Shown one piece after another: positions 12,401 through 21,896 of a stretch of 64,000 nt of DNA. Origin of the DNA: Physcomitrium patens (Eukaryota; Streptophyta; Bryopsida; Funariales; Funariaceae); the NCBI RefSeq assembly GCF_000002425.4, contig NC_037257.1, positions 12,324,748 through 12,388,747 on the forward strand, given 5' to 3'. The notes beneath the pieces were generated by a model. That model saw only the letters and a program-made list of their open reading frames with translations, had not been told where the DNA came from and ran no database searches. Every line of letters starts with the position of its first letter. Position 1 is the first letter of the stretch. The position numbers and the translations under genes were made by a program.

Positions 12401-12728
12401 TGGACTAGAAGGAGATCTAATTATATTAAAGATTACCATGACCATTTATTGCTACATCTATAAGAAGTGTTTTATGAGTAATATCTCTAGAAGACAACGG
12501 ACGACCATCTATCACTTCTACATAAAGAAGTTTGATTTTTTGTACTAACAGTATTTTATGACTTTTAACAAATTCTATGCCTAAGAAACAAGCTAAGGCT
12601 CTTGAATCTATCAAGGTAGAGGCTTTATAATTATTAGGTCCTAAACACACATCTATCATAAAACAAGGAAAGGGTTTTGAGGAGAAGATAGGACCTTCAT
12701 TAGATATTGTATAAGATTCAAGCGACAC
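9485..12728 (-). pseudogene. Degenerate pol of element C (PR-RT-RH-IN-chromodomain)
   Basis: Fragments in order on the minus strand are: protease (about 12426-12700; the DSGA active site has become DSRA), reverse transcriptase (about 11323-12150), RNase H (about 10850-11290, ETDASNFTLDAVLSQ), integrase core (about 9990-10540, MDFIIDLLIS and SDRRTHF), GPY/F module (about 9760-9860) and chromodomain (about 9485-9690, YLVYWHGYVISECTWKP). The integrase zinc finger is missing. Frame breaks and stops occur throughout. The Gln codon at the RT-RNase H junction is intact here, unlike in several other copies. Confidence 0.8.
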
Positions 12729-13733
12729 AGTCTATATTGTATCTCGACAATTTTTTTTTTGACACATTGTCTTTTTTGATAGATGTGCTTCTCATTTTAT
12801 AATTTTGTTGCTTTTTTGGACAATACTGAACAGTGTATTTAGGTTCTTCACAATATAAGCATAATCCTTCTTGATGGCAACGAGTCTTTTCTTGCTCGAT
12901 AAGAGGTTTAAAACGTATTGCATCAATTTGTATATCCTCTGCTTCTGAATGTATGTGTGAAGGAGATGTTGGTATTTCCATCGAATTGTAGTAACGTTGA
13001 GGCCGAGTTGTACGATTGTTAGATCAAAATTTAAAAAGTCAATTATTACATTTTACAACAAAGTCAATTGTTTGACTCAAAGTTTGAGGATTAGATAAGT
13101 TGTGCATCAATTTCTTTTCTTGATATATATAATCCATAGAAAAATAAATGCGGCATCATCCCACTTGATATCAGTTGCAAGTTGTCAAAATTGTGAAGCA
13201 TATAACGTTATAGATTAATTGCTTTGTTGCAAAATATGGATCTTGATGGTTGTAATACAAATTGTATCATGTTCTCCATACATGGACCAAAATTTTGCCA
13301 AATATGCCTCTAAATTATTTAATATTGGATCTTATTGTTCAAAAAAAGATGAAAATCACGATAGTGCTAAACTTGAAAGAAATATACCAATGAATCTAAC
13401 TTGTGATTCTAGAGTTGAATAGCTTTGAGGTTGAAGTTCAATCACAAATTGTACTTGATTGATAAATACTCGAAATTTGGATCTTGTACCATCAAACTTC
13501 TTGGGCAGGGCAATTCTTGATTCTCTAATATTTGAAGGATGTTACACCATGGATAGAGGGATATGATTTGGTATAGATGTTGAAGCAGCTCTAATCATCT
13601 CTATATCATCACTTCCTACCATTCTTGTTGATCTTTGTAGTGGAAAGCTAAGTTGATGCATGGCAAGCATCAATTCCTTCAATTGCTCTTGCATTTGTGC
13701 CATTGCACTCTTCATTTCAACAAGCTCTGCCAT
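12726..13733 (-). pseudogene. Degenerate gag of element C
   Basis: It starts with ATG at 13733 (MAELVEMKSAMAQMQ), a helical N-terminus shared with A1 and D. This copy keeps the ATG that has become TTG in A1/A2. A zinc knuckle CLYCEEPKYTVQYC survives near 12820-12870. The central capsid-like part is broken by stops. The expected family length is 335 residues. Confidence 0.75.
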
Positions 13734-13812
13734 AATAACACTTAGAAAAATTTCTAATACCACTCAAGATAAATAAAAAAATAGACTTGAGGACAAAGTA
13801 ATTACTAAGTAC

Positions 13813-13918
13813 AATATCAGTTTAAAAGAAGATAATCTGCAACTTCTAATATGCTTATGTCTTATCACGAGAAAGAAGAAATCCACTCTTAATCAAGACA
13901 AGATAAAGCTCTAATACT
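13813..13918 (-). promoter_or_regulatory. Leader structural unit of element C
   Basis: A roughly 106-base unit between primer site and gag, bounded by AATATCAG on the plus strand (13813-13820) and its decayed partner ctaatact (13911-13918). It contains the GCAGATTATC/GTGGATTTC-type motifs at the positions of the two inner hairpins seen in A and B. Confidence 0.65.
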
Positions 13919-13939
13919 ATAAGTGTATTCTTGTTAATC

Positions 13940-14497
13940 TGTCAAGGACATGAACTAAAAGATGATACATTAACTAATGAAATCTATTTCAAAGAAAGGG
14001 TGACAAAATAGAAATAAAAAAGTATGTATATTAAAAGAAACTAGTAAGGCTTATTGCCAAAAGACAAAAAAACATCAGACTCTTAAAACTAGACTAGAAG
14101 CAAGAAAGGAGTTGACAAGAGTGAAGAGAGCTTCACTCTTGTCTCTTTATATACTATCTAACTAGGGGCTATGTAGCAATGTTCTATAGGATCTCCAATG
14201 TGTAATGACTTTGTAGAACACATGCTTTGACTTACAAGACAAGTTTTTCTATGTGTGGGCTACATAGTTAGCTTGGTCTTGAAGCTAACAATATGTATGG
14301 CACATGGTCAACTTATTGATCACGTTTCCAATCCAAAAAGTCAATTAAAGATACCTATAAAGTTAAAGCAACATCTACAAAGCTTCTAAAAAGCTTCTAT
14401 AGAAGATATTATAGAATTAACTTGCTTTTACGTACTTCTACTTATTTCTACCTATTTATATAAGTAATTACTAGCTCACGTGCATATGCCTATGATA
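13940..14497 (-). repeat. 5' LTR of element C
   Basis: Reverse complement of the A-type LTR, 558 bases against 561 in the array. It ends TTGACA at 13940 and starts at a decayed TATCA at 14497. The predicted transcript 5' 11-mer is at 14112-14122 (read on minus). Its complement in the primer site (13927-13937) differs at two positions, both transitions. Two bases separate LTR and primer site, as in A and B. Confidence 0.85.
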
Positions 14498-14896
14498 TAA
14501 ATTTATAAGTGAAATATTGTGGAATTATGAATTTATTTATTTTTAATATATTTTGTAATCTTTGAGACCAATCAAACAATAAGATTAAAAGTCATTAAAA
14601 TCCAATTGGATTTGGATCTTAAAATTTGGATTTTAAGGATTAGTAAAGATTTTTTTTATCTTATATAATATTTTGGTTTCATTGAGATAAAATTTTACAA
14701 GCATATTATTAACTCAGATTGAAATATTTTTGTAAAGTTTAAACATAATTAAATAGTATTAAAAGCTGATTAGAATATCTTTACAATTTTATTAGGGCAT
14801 ATTATGATTCATTTAGAATTTGCTTAAGATTTCATTAGGAATTATTAGAATTTAGTTAGTATTTCATTAGAAGTTTTAAAGAATTTATTAAGATTT
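14498..14896. other. Unassigned AT-rich sequence between elements C and H
   Basis: No ORF and no recognisable LTR match. It might contain the missing left part of the H 5' LTR, but I could not match it to the sequence preceding the H 3' LTR. Confidence 0.5.
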
Positions 14897-15302
14897 ATTA
14901 ACACTGAGTGATTGAATTATATGAGGAGTTATTGGAAGATTATGATTATTGTTTATTGAGAGTAGTATGTGTTTCGATAGAGGAAGTCTGTGATTATAGA
15001 AATTATGTGAATTCAAATTGGTTGAAGTGAAGTTTATTATTTCTGGTGTTAGATGAAATTATTGTGTTTTGAGCAGTCTTTTGAAAGTGTAGGGTTGCAC
15101 ATTGTTGTTATCAGTTGATGAAGGAGTATTGTTACTGGAAAAAAGCATTGTAGTGTTTCTTGGTGTTTTAGTGGTTTGGAATACAGTTAATTGTATGATC
15201 CAAACAAGTAAAACTCATGCACTTAGTCTTTTCTTGTGTTCAAATCTCCCTATTCAGGTTTATTCTGAAAGAAATTGTAGAATAAGTAAAACGAAAATCA
15301 CA
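14897..15302 (+). repeat. 5' LTR of element H (right part)
   Basis: Closely matches about 43215-43633. Both copies contain the stretch around ttgtttattgagagtag and the same 3' end, aaatcaca or caatcaca. Similarity begins abruptly at about 14897, so the left part is missing or unrecognised. Confidence 0.75.
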
Positions 15303-15323
15303 TTTTGGGGCCACTACCGAGGA
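15303..15323 (+). promoter_or_regulatory. Primer-binding site of element H, tRNA-Asp type
   Basis: Directly after the LTR, ttttggggccactaccgagg resembles the primer site known from Athila/Tat elements (TGGCGCCGTTGCCGGGGA), with several differences, mostly G-to-A or C-to-T decay. This differs in kind from the self-complementary primer sites of the chromodomain elements in the window. Confidence 0.6.
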
Positions 15324-15986
15324 TAGACAATAGCATTGAGTGATAGGAATTAACTGTCGATTTACTTAGATAGGAGATAGGAAGCGAATTCAGTAGAATA
15401 TAATGAAAGAATATAATTACTAAGAATGAGAACTTAACAGTAAAGAGAATAGGGTAGTCAAAAGAAAGAATAGAGAGATTGGAAGTAAGAAATTTATTAC
15501 GTAATGAGCAAGAACAAAAGTTAAAAAGGAATCATCAACAAAGTTGGATTAAACCATGGTTGCATGGTGTCAACATATCCGAGTATACCCAGAAGCTGTT
15601 CGACATCAAATATTTTAGAAATATATACCATTAGAAAATTGCCAAGAGTACTAGCAAAAAATTTGATCAATACACTAGTATTTTCCTTGAGGCTGTTAAC
15701 TATGAGTGAGGGAATGACAAAAGAATTGGATACTCAATTGGATACGTTTTCAATAACAGAAGCTTTTAATTTCGTCAAAATTAGTTTCATAGAGTAGCAT
15801 AAATTACTGGTCAATAAAGGCCAATTCAATGTATTTCAAAATCCATCGTTTTCACTCCCAATTCAATCGAATAATTTAGTAAGAGACAATAATAGTAAAT
15901 TGAAGAAACTTAAAAATTTAAAACAATCAATGGAGTAAGGTGCCAATCGTTTTAACAAAAGATTAAGTGGAATATTATTCTCTTCA

Positions 15987-17596
15987 ATGGTGACGGGTGG
16001 TCTAGGAGTTCCAATAGCAGTACAAATGGATGACGTGAGCAATCGTATAATGAGTGTGGCTCCATTACCTACTTTTAGAGGTTTTTCGGGTGCAGATCCA
16101 GATCAATATTTATCTCAATTTTTGATAGCATGTGTAGCCATTAATAAAAGAATTGAAGATATTTGGTTACAATGATTGCAAGCAACCTTAAAGAACATGG
16201 CGTTTGAATGGTACAACTGTCAACCAATGGATCAATTTTTTAATTGGAAAGTATTGAAGAATTCATTTTTAATCTATTTTTGCTCAATTGGTTTTGAGGA
16301 TCGACTTTGAGAAAGATTAATGACTAGCAAAATGAGTTCAGGAGAGGCGATGGAATCATACTATGCTCGTGTGGCAGATATACTCCACAAGTGGCAAAAT
16401 CACCAAATGCTAGAGGCTTTTGTATAGTCCATATTAATCAACGGATTACACCTACCCAAACTAAAAATGTTTGTAAAATAGACTCAAAAAAATACGGTAA
16501 CTGCATTTCTTAATGGAGCCAAGGTTTGAGAGGAATGGTATTATGATCAGTTTTTAACTATGGATGCCACGATGATTCCAGTTCAAGGCAACTGACAAAA
16601 TCCGACTTGGAACAGATTAGTAGGTAGTCATCTACGGATGTTAGAAATAGTGGCCAATTCCAGTGCTAAAATTCGGGGGCTAGTTAATGTACCTCATTGC
16701 AAGCTAAACCACCAAACGTGACAACAGCGTATGCTCCATATTTTTCATATCAAAAACAAGCATTAACTATAGTAGAGTTATTATTAATATCAGCCCCAAA
16801 AGATTCTAATGAAACCTTATTATTGAACCTGACAAAGAAAATGGAAGAAATGGCCGTTAATATGGCTAAGGATAAGGAGAAGAGGTACAAGCCTACCAAT
16901 ACTAGGACCAATATATGGTGCAGTAATTGTAAGGGCCACGGTCATTTGATAACATAATGTCCTTCATCCTCACAAATGATGGATCAATATATATTTTGCG
17001 GACAAAAGCACTTAATAGCTAATTGTTAGAATTGTCAAAGGCAACAACAATTTAGTAATCAGACCATGATTCTATTGACTCAGTAGGATGTCAATCAAAT
17101 TTAAATGGAAAATATGTTTGGATGGAATGAAAATCGATCTAATTGACATAATCGAACATTCTATAACTTTCAAAGTTTCAATTTTAATCAAAGGTCTGCA
17201 TCAAATCCTCAGAACTACAGTAAGGAGCATTAGAGATATCAACAATATGCTCCATCGACATCATCAAACTAAGTACCCTCGATACCAATGGGACAACCAG
17301 GATCATTTTTTAATCCTAGATAGAACAAACCTAGTAGATATATACTGGTGGAGATACCCAATATGCTTGATGGGGGTATAAGAAGACCACTTCGTTGTTT
17401 CCGTTGGAGACAGATTGATCATTATGCTAGTAAGTGTTCCAATCCCAGAGCCAATGATGATTATTTGCTAGTGTGTGGAAATTGTAAGCAGTCGAGGCAT
17501 ACATATCTGCAATGTAATGCTCCATTCAATTTCAATAATTGGGATCAGCAGATCCAAAGCCAAGGAAAAACTGAGGAGATAAATCAAGGTCCTTAA
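15987..17596 (+). pseudogene. Degenerate gag of element H
   Basis: A retrotransposon gag domain starts near 15987 (PTFRGFSGADPDQYL) and runs to about 16600 with stops. Three zinc-knuckle-like motifs follow: CSNCKGHGHLIT*C near 16917-16960, CFRWRQIDHYASKC near 17395-17440, and CGNCKQSRHTYLQC near 17475-17520 (a good CX2CX4HX4C). Nucleic-acid binding in particle assembly is the family role. The frame is open only in short pieces. The gag start may lie further upstream, near 15555, but this is uncertain. Confidence 0.75.
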
Positions 17597-20113
17597 GATT
17601 CTTTGGTAAATTGGGTGGAATGTGTCTAAGCTATTCTTAGCAAGAATCAACAAAAGGAAAAAAGACCAATTCAATATTTGGATGAGTCTGATGCGAAGGG
17701 CCAATTTGATCCAATTATGGGAACATCCAATCCAGGTCTTGTTACGTGGGTCTTATCCAATATGAGATCTGACTCAGTTGAGCAACTCAATGAAGTTCCA
17801 ATTACAGAGGCTTCGGATCTGTTCTAAGTAGTTCCGTTCTCTATGCAGTTTTGAGAAACATCCTATCTGTTAAAAGATCCTCTTAGGGGCACAAATTCTA
17901 AAAAAGTTTAAGCTACTATTTTAATTCCAAGTCGAGGACGGAAGAATATCTTATCTCTTGGAGTTAAACTCAATCCAATGAAAAAAAAGAGAGCATTGGA
18001 AATTACCTTAAATATGGAATCCTATGATATTTTGAAGTATCTGGATGCTATTTGGCCTTCTATTTTTATGAAGCAACTTCTAGCGGTTACACCAGAGTAC
18101 CGTTCTACATTAAATTTATTGTTAACATGGCATAGGCAATGTAATAAGGAAGTTTGTGAAATCAATTTGAACCTTGACTCAGATGCACCAACCATCGATG
18201 TTTTGATTGATGATGTTATAATCTCGGGTGTTCAGGTGGATGGTGGTTCTAACATCAATTTCATGAATGTTGATACAATAGATGCTTTAGATTTGGAATA
18301 CTTAGTATCCACAACATTGGTGTTAAGGATGGCAGATCATAGCCGGGTTACATCAATAGATATTTCACGGAGTGTTCAAACTACAATTGTCGGTATTGAA
18401 TATGAAATTGATTACATCATCTTTTGGTTACAATGTTTGATTTTATCATATCCAATTTCATTGAAATGACACTAGCTTTATGGGACAAAGGCCAAGAACG
18501 ATTGGAGTCCGGGTACTTTGACAATTGGCAAGAACAAAGATAAATTGGTGTTACAAATGTACATAGTACACTATCATGGAGAGTCTCAATTGCCAATATC
18601 TGAATCAATATTAGATGATGAACTTAGCTCTGATGATGATATAGTAGCACCGATTACAAAGGCGCGTATGTAAGCAGCCCAACAGCCTACAGTGGTGTAC
18701 CAATGTAGATGTCCAGGGGAGTACTTGATATACTCGTCGGATTCAAAAATCTCTACTAAAGTTAGTATTAATTGGATGACCAAGTATGATGTGCACCACA
18801 TGAGTGCTCTGGACACAGGATTCAATACTTCACACATGTCGAACTTTTCGATTGATTTTAAACTAGGGCGGGAATTGAAACAGAACATCACCGTTGCACC
18901 TTTATGTCAAACTATCAACTTGGCGACCACAGCAAAGCCTCGGACAATTAAGGTCTATGAAGATATTAAAGAATAGGAGTTGACTTATTAGACAATTTTT
19001 TTTTTGCATCATAAATCCGCTTTTGCTTGAACTTATGATGATCTAAAAGATATCTCCGTTGAAGTCTGTAAACATCATATCATTTTAGAAGAGAACATTA
19101 AACCAGTATTACAGAGGCAACATCACCTTAATCCTAAATATTTCTTCATGGTGAAGGAGGAATTTGACAAGCTTCTTGCAGTTGGTTTTATTTATCCGAT
19201 ACCTAATAGTGAGTGGATTTCTTCAATTGTGATGGTGCCAAAAAAGAATGAGAAAATCCAAATTTGTCAGGATTTCCAGAAACTTAATGCGGCCACCAAA
19301 AAGATTACTTCCCATTACCTTTGACGGATAGTATATTGGATGTTGTAGCAAGTCATGAATGTTATTCGTTCCTCGATGGATTTTTTGGATATAATCAAGT
19401 TCAAATTGCACTGAAAGACCAGCTCAAGACAACCATTACTATGGATTGAGGCACATTTGCTTATTGTGTGATGCCTTTTGTGTGATGCAATACCCCTGTG
19501 ACGTTTCAAAGAGTGATGACTCAAGCCTTCTAAGACTATCTCTGGATATTTATGGAGATCTTTTTAGATGAATTTTGTGCATTCAGTACAAAATAAGATC
19601 AACTTAATTGTCTAAGCAAATGTTTGGCTCGGTGTGTTAAGTTTGGAATATCGTTGAACTTGGATAAGTATCAATTTGGTGTTCCATCTAAAAAATTATT
19701 GGGACATATTGTCTCGAGTCGGGATATTGCTATGGATCTTGACAAAGTGCAGTATATAATGAACTTGCCAAAACTAGAGATGGTCTTTGGTATTTGAGAA
19801 TTCGTCGACCATGTCAATTATTATTGTTGCTTTATTTTATCTTTTATAGTTATTTTTCAACCTTTAATAAACTTATTGAAGAAACCTCTATCAGATGGAA
19901 TTAGTCTCATCTGGACCATGGAGTGTACCATGGCCTTTGAGGAATTAAAATCAAAATTGGTCTCTGTACTAATATTGGTGGCACCTCGTTGGATGGAGCA
20001 TTTCCATGTGTACATTGATGCATCCAATGTGGCTATTGGATCAATGCTAAGTCAGAAAGATGACCATCTTCTAGATTATCTTATCTATTATGCTAATTGG
20101 CAATTGGTGGCTG
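17597..20113 (+). pseudogene. Degenerate protease, reverse transcriptase and partial RNase H of element H
   Basis: A linker (17600-17900) is followed by an aspartic protease with VDGGSNINFM near 18237. Reverse transcriptase spans about 19090-19800: WISSIVMVPKKN, then FLDGFFGYNQVQI, then the catalytic box FLDEF near 19561, where the second Asp of the usual DD is replaced by Glu. RNase H starts near 19876 (YIDASNVAIGSMLSQK) and is cut at LIYYANWQLVAV, immediately before the array. Stops and frame changes are numerous, so it cannot be functional. Confidence 0.8.
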
Positions 20114-20115
20114 TC

Positions 20116-20676
20116 TGTCATGGCCATAATCATGTAAGCTAATAATTACATATAGAAATATAGGAAAGTAAGTAAAAGTAGGTAAAAATAAGTTAATTCT
20201 ATAATATTTAATATAGAAGCTTCCTAAAAACTTCCTAGATGCTACTTTGACTTCATAGGTATTTTTAATTGAATTTTTGGATTAGAAACATGGTCAACAA
20301 GTTGGCCATGTGCCACACATGTTGTTAGCTCGAAGATCAAGCTAATTATGTGGCCCACACATAGAAAAACTTGCCTTGTAAGTCAAGGCATGTGCCCTAC
20401 AAAGTCAACACATATTGGAGGTCCTATAGAACGTCGCCACGTAGCTCCTAGTTAGATAGTATATATAGAGACAAGAGTGAAGGCTTCTTCACTCTTGTCA
20501 ACTCATTTCTTGCTTCTAGTCTAGTTTCAAGGGTCTCTAGTTTTCTTGTCTTTTGGCAATAGCCATTCCAGTTCTTCTTTCAATATATATACTTATTTAT
20601 ATATACTTTGTTACCTCTCTTTGAGTGAAGGCTCACTTGTCTGAATTGTTTTTTCATCGAGTTCTTGTCCCTGACA
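20116..20676 (+). repeat. LTR1 of the array (5' LTR of A1)
   Basis: 561 bases with TGTCA/TGACA inverted ends. It contains TATATATA at 20460-20467 and a 13-bp palindrome at 20470-20499. From about 20506 onward it is identical to LTR2 by eye, whereas its left 390 bases differ at many sites. Confidence 0.9.
20460..20501 (+). promoter_or_regulatory. TATA box, start-site palindrome and predicted RNA 5' end of A1
   Basis: TATATATA (20460-20467) lies 31 bases before ACTCTTGTCAA (20491-20501), the expected distance from TATA box to transcription start. GACAAGAGTGAAG (20470-20482) and CTTCACTCTTGTC (20487-20499) are perfect inverted repeats with a 4-base loop. The 11-mer at the predicted RNA start is the exact reverse complement of the primer site at 20679-20689. 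The start site itself is inferred. Confidence 0.75.
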
Positions 20677-20678
20677 GA

Positions 20679-20689
20679 TTGACAAGAGT
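20679..20689 (+). promoter_or_regulatory. Self-complementary primer-binding site of A1
   Basis: TTGACAAGAGT lies two bases after the LTR and pairs 11/11 with 20491-20501, the predicted 5' end of the transcript. This is the arrangement known for Tf1/sushi-type self-priming. I see no match to a common tRNA 3' end at this place. Confidence 0.75.
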
Positions 20690-20697
20690 ACACCTAC

Positions 20698-20803
20698 AAT
20701 ATCAGAGCTTTGTCTAATCTTGATTAAGAGTGGATTATCCTTTTTTCTTGATAAGATATAAGCGTATTAGAAGTTGCGGATTACCCTCTTCTAAACTGAT
20801 ATT
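20698..20803 (+). promoter_or_regulatory. Leader structural unit of A1
   Basis: 106 bases closed by AATATCAG / CTGATATT. Inside is a second hairpin TTAGAAG / CTTCTAA enclosing TTGCGGATTACCC, and a weaker first hairpin with GTGGATTATCC. The same fold occurs three times in B and twice in G. Confidence 0.75.
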
Positions 20804-20888
20804 ATCCTTAGTATTTTCTTTGTCCGCAAGTCCTCTCTCCTATTTGTCTTGAGTGATATTAGACATCTTCTCTCTTCTAAGTGTTATC

Positions 20889-21896
20889 TTGGCAGAACTT
20901 GTTGAAATGAAGAGTGCAACGGCACAAATGCAAGAGCAATTGAGGGAGTTAATCCTTGCAATGCATTAACTCAATTTACCACCACAAGGAGCAATAAGAT
21001 TGGCAGGAAGTGAAGATATAGAAATGGTTGGAGCTGCTTCAATATGTGCAGCAAATCATGTCCTTTCTCCTATGGTGGAACGCCCTTCAAATGTTAGAGA
21101 ACCAAGAATTGCCCTACTTGAGAATTTTGATGGCACCAGATCCAAGTTTCGAGGATTTTTCAATCAAGTGCAACTTGTGATTGAACTTCAACTCCAAAGC
21201 TATCCAACTCTAGGATCACAAGTTAGATTCATTGTTACGCTTCTTTCAGGTTTGACACTATCGTGGTTTTCATCTTTTCTTAAACGACGAGATCCAATAT
21301 TGGATAATCTAGAGGCTTTTTTGGTGGAGTTTCAATCCATGTATGGAGAACATGATGCAATTCGTGTTGCAACCAATAAGATCCATATTTTACGACAAGA
21401 CAATCGATTAGTAATGTTGTACGCTTCACAATTTTGACAACTTGCAACTGATATCAAGTGCGATGATGCTGCACTTATTAGCCAATTTCTCTACGGATTA
21501 CAATATGAGGTAAAAAAATTAATGCTCAACTTACTTGATCCTCAAACATTGAGTCAAGCAATTGACTTTGCTGTGAAGTGCGACAATCGCCTTTTTGAAT
21601 TCCGATCTGAAAACCGTACAAGTGGACCTCAACGTTACTATAATTCAATGGCAACACCAACACCTCTTCAACACATACATTCGGAAGTAGAAGATATGTA
21701 AATTGATGCAGTACGTTTCAAACCTCTTACTGAGCAAGAAAAGACTCGTCGTCATCAAGAAGGATTATGTTTATATTATGGAGAACCAAAGCACACTGCT
21801 CAACATTGTCCAAAGAAACAACGCAATCACAAAATGAGGAGTATGGCTGTGAAAGAAGATAATATGTGGAAAAACGAGTTTGTCCAGCTACAATAG
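20889..21896 (+). pseudogene. gag of A1 (335 codons, broken)
   Basis: The frame runs 336 codons including the TAG at 21894-21896, the same length as D gag (59497-60504). The start codon is now TTG where C has ATG. A TAA near 20967 interrupts the helical N-terminus, and another break follows YASQF near 21435. The central part (21000-21437) is open and contains FDGTRSKFRGF and the capsid-like block ending GEHDAIRVATNKIHILRQ. A zinc knuckle, altered at CxxC (LYYGEPKHTAQHC), lies near 21770-21815. The role is particle formation and RNA packaging. Confidence 0.8.

Larger units (their letters stand above)
9075..14497 (-). mobile_element. Element C: Ty3/gypsy chromodomain element (A family), 3' end missing
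   Basis: Read on the minus strand this contains a 5' LTR (13940-14497), a primer site, a leader unit, gag, pol with chromodomain and most of the third ORF. It stops abruptly near 9075 before the polypurine tract and 3' LTR. Relative to D it also lacks roughly 300 bases at about 10677 covering the integrase zinc-finger region. Many substitutions and stops show it is old and inactive. Confidence 0.85.
14897..20115 (+). mobile_element. Element H, first segment: Ty3/gypsy without chromodomain
   Basis: This segment carries part of a 5' LTR, a primer site, gag with zinc knuckles, protease, reverse transcriptase and the beginning of RNase H. It is interrupted at 20115 by the tandem A1-A2 array. H resumes at 33598 with integrase, is interrupted again by B, and ends at 43633 with its 3' LTR. 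RNase H remainder and N-terminal integrase are absent from both sides of the array, so host sequence was lost there. Primer site and domain style resemble the plant Tat/Athila (OTA) group rather than chromoviruses. Heavy decay makes it the oldest element in this nest. Confidence 0.8.

Noticed and set aside
20698-20712. tatcagagc as a tRNA-iMet primer-binding site of A1 (also 36421-36429 in B)
   Set aside because: It lies more than 20 bases after the LTR, lacks the leading TGG, and recurs several times within the B leader. It is the left arm of the leader stem, and a self-complementary site sits directly after the LTR instead.
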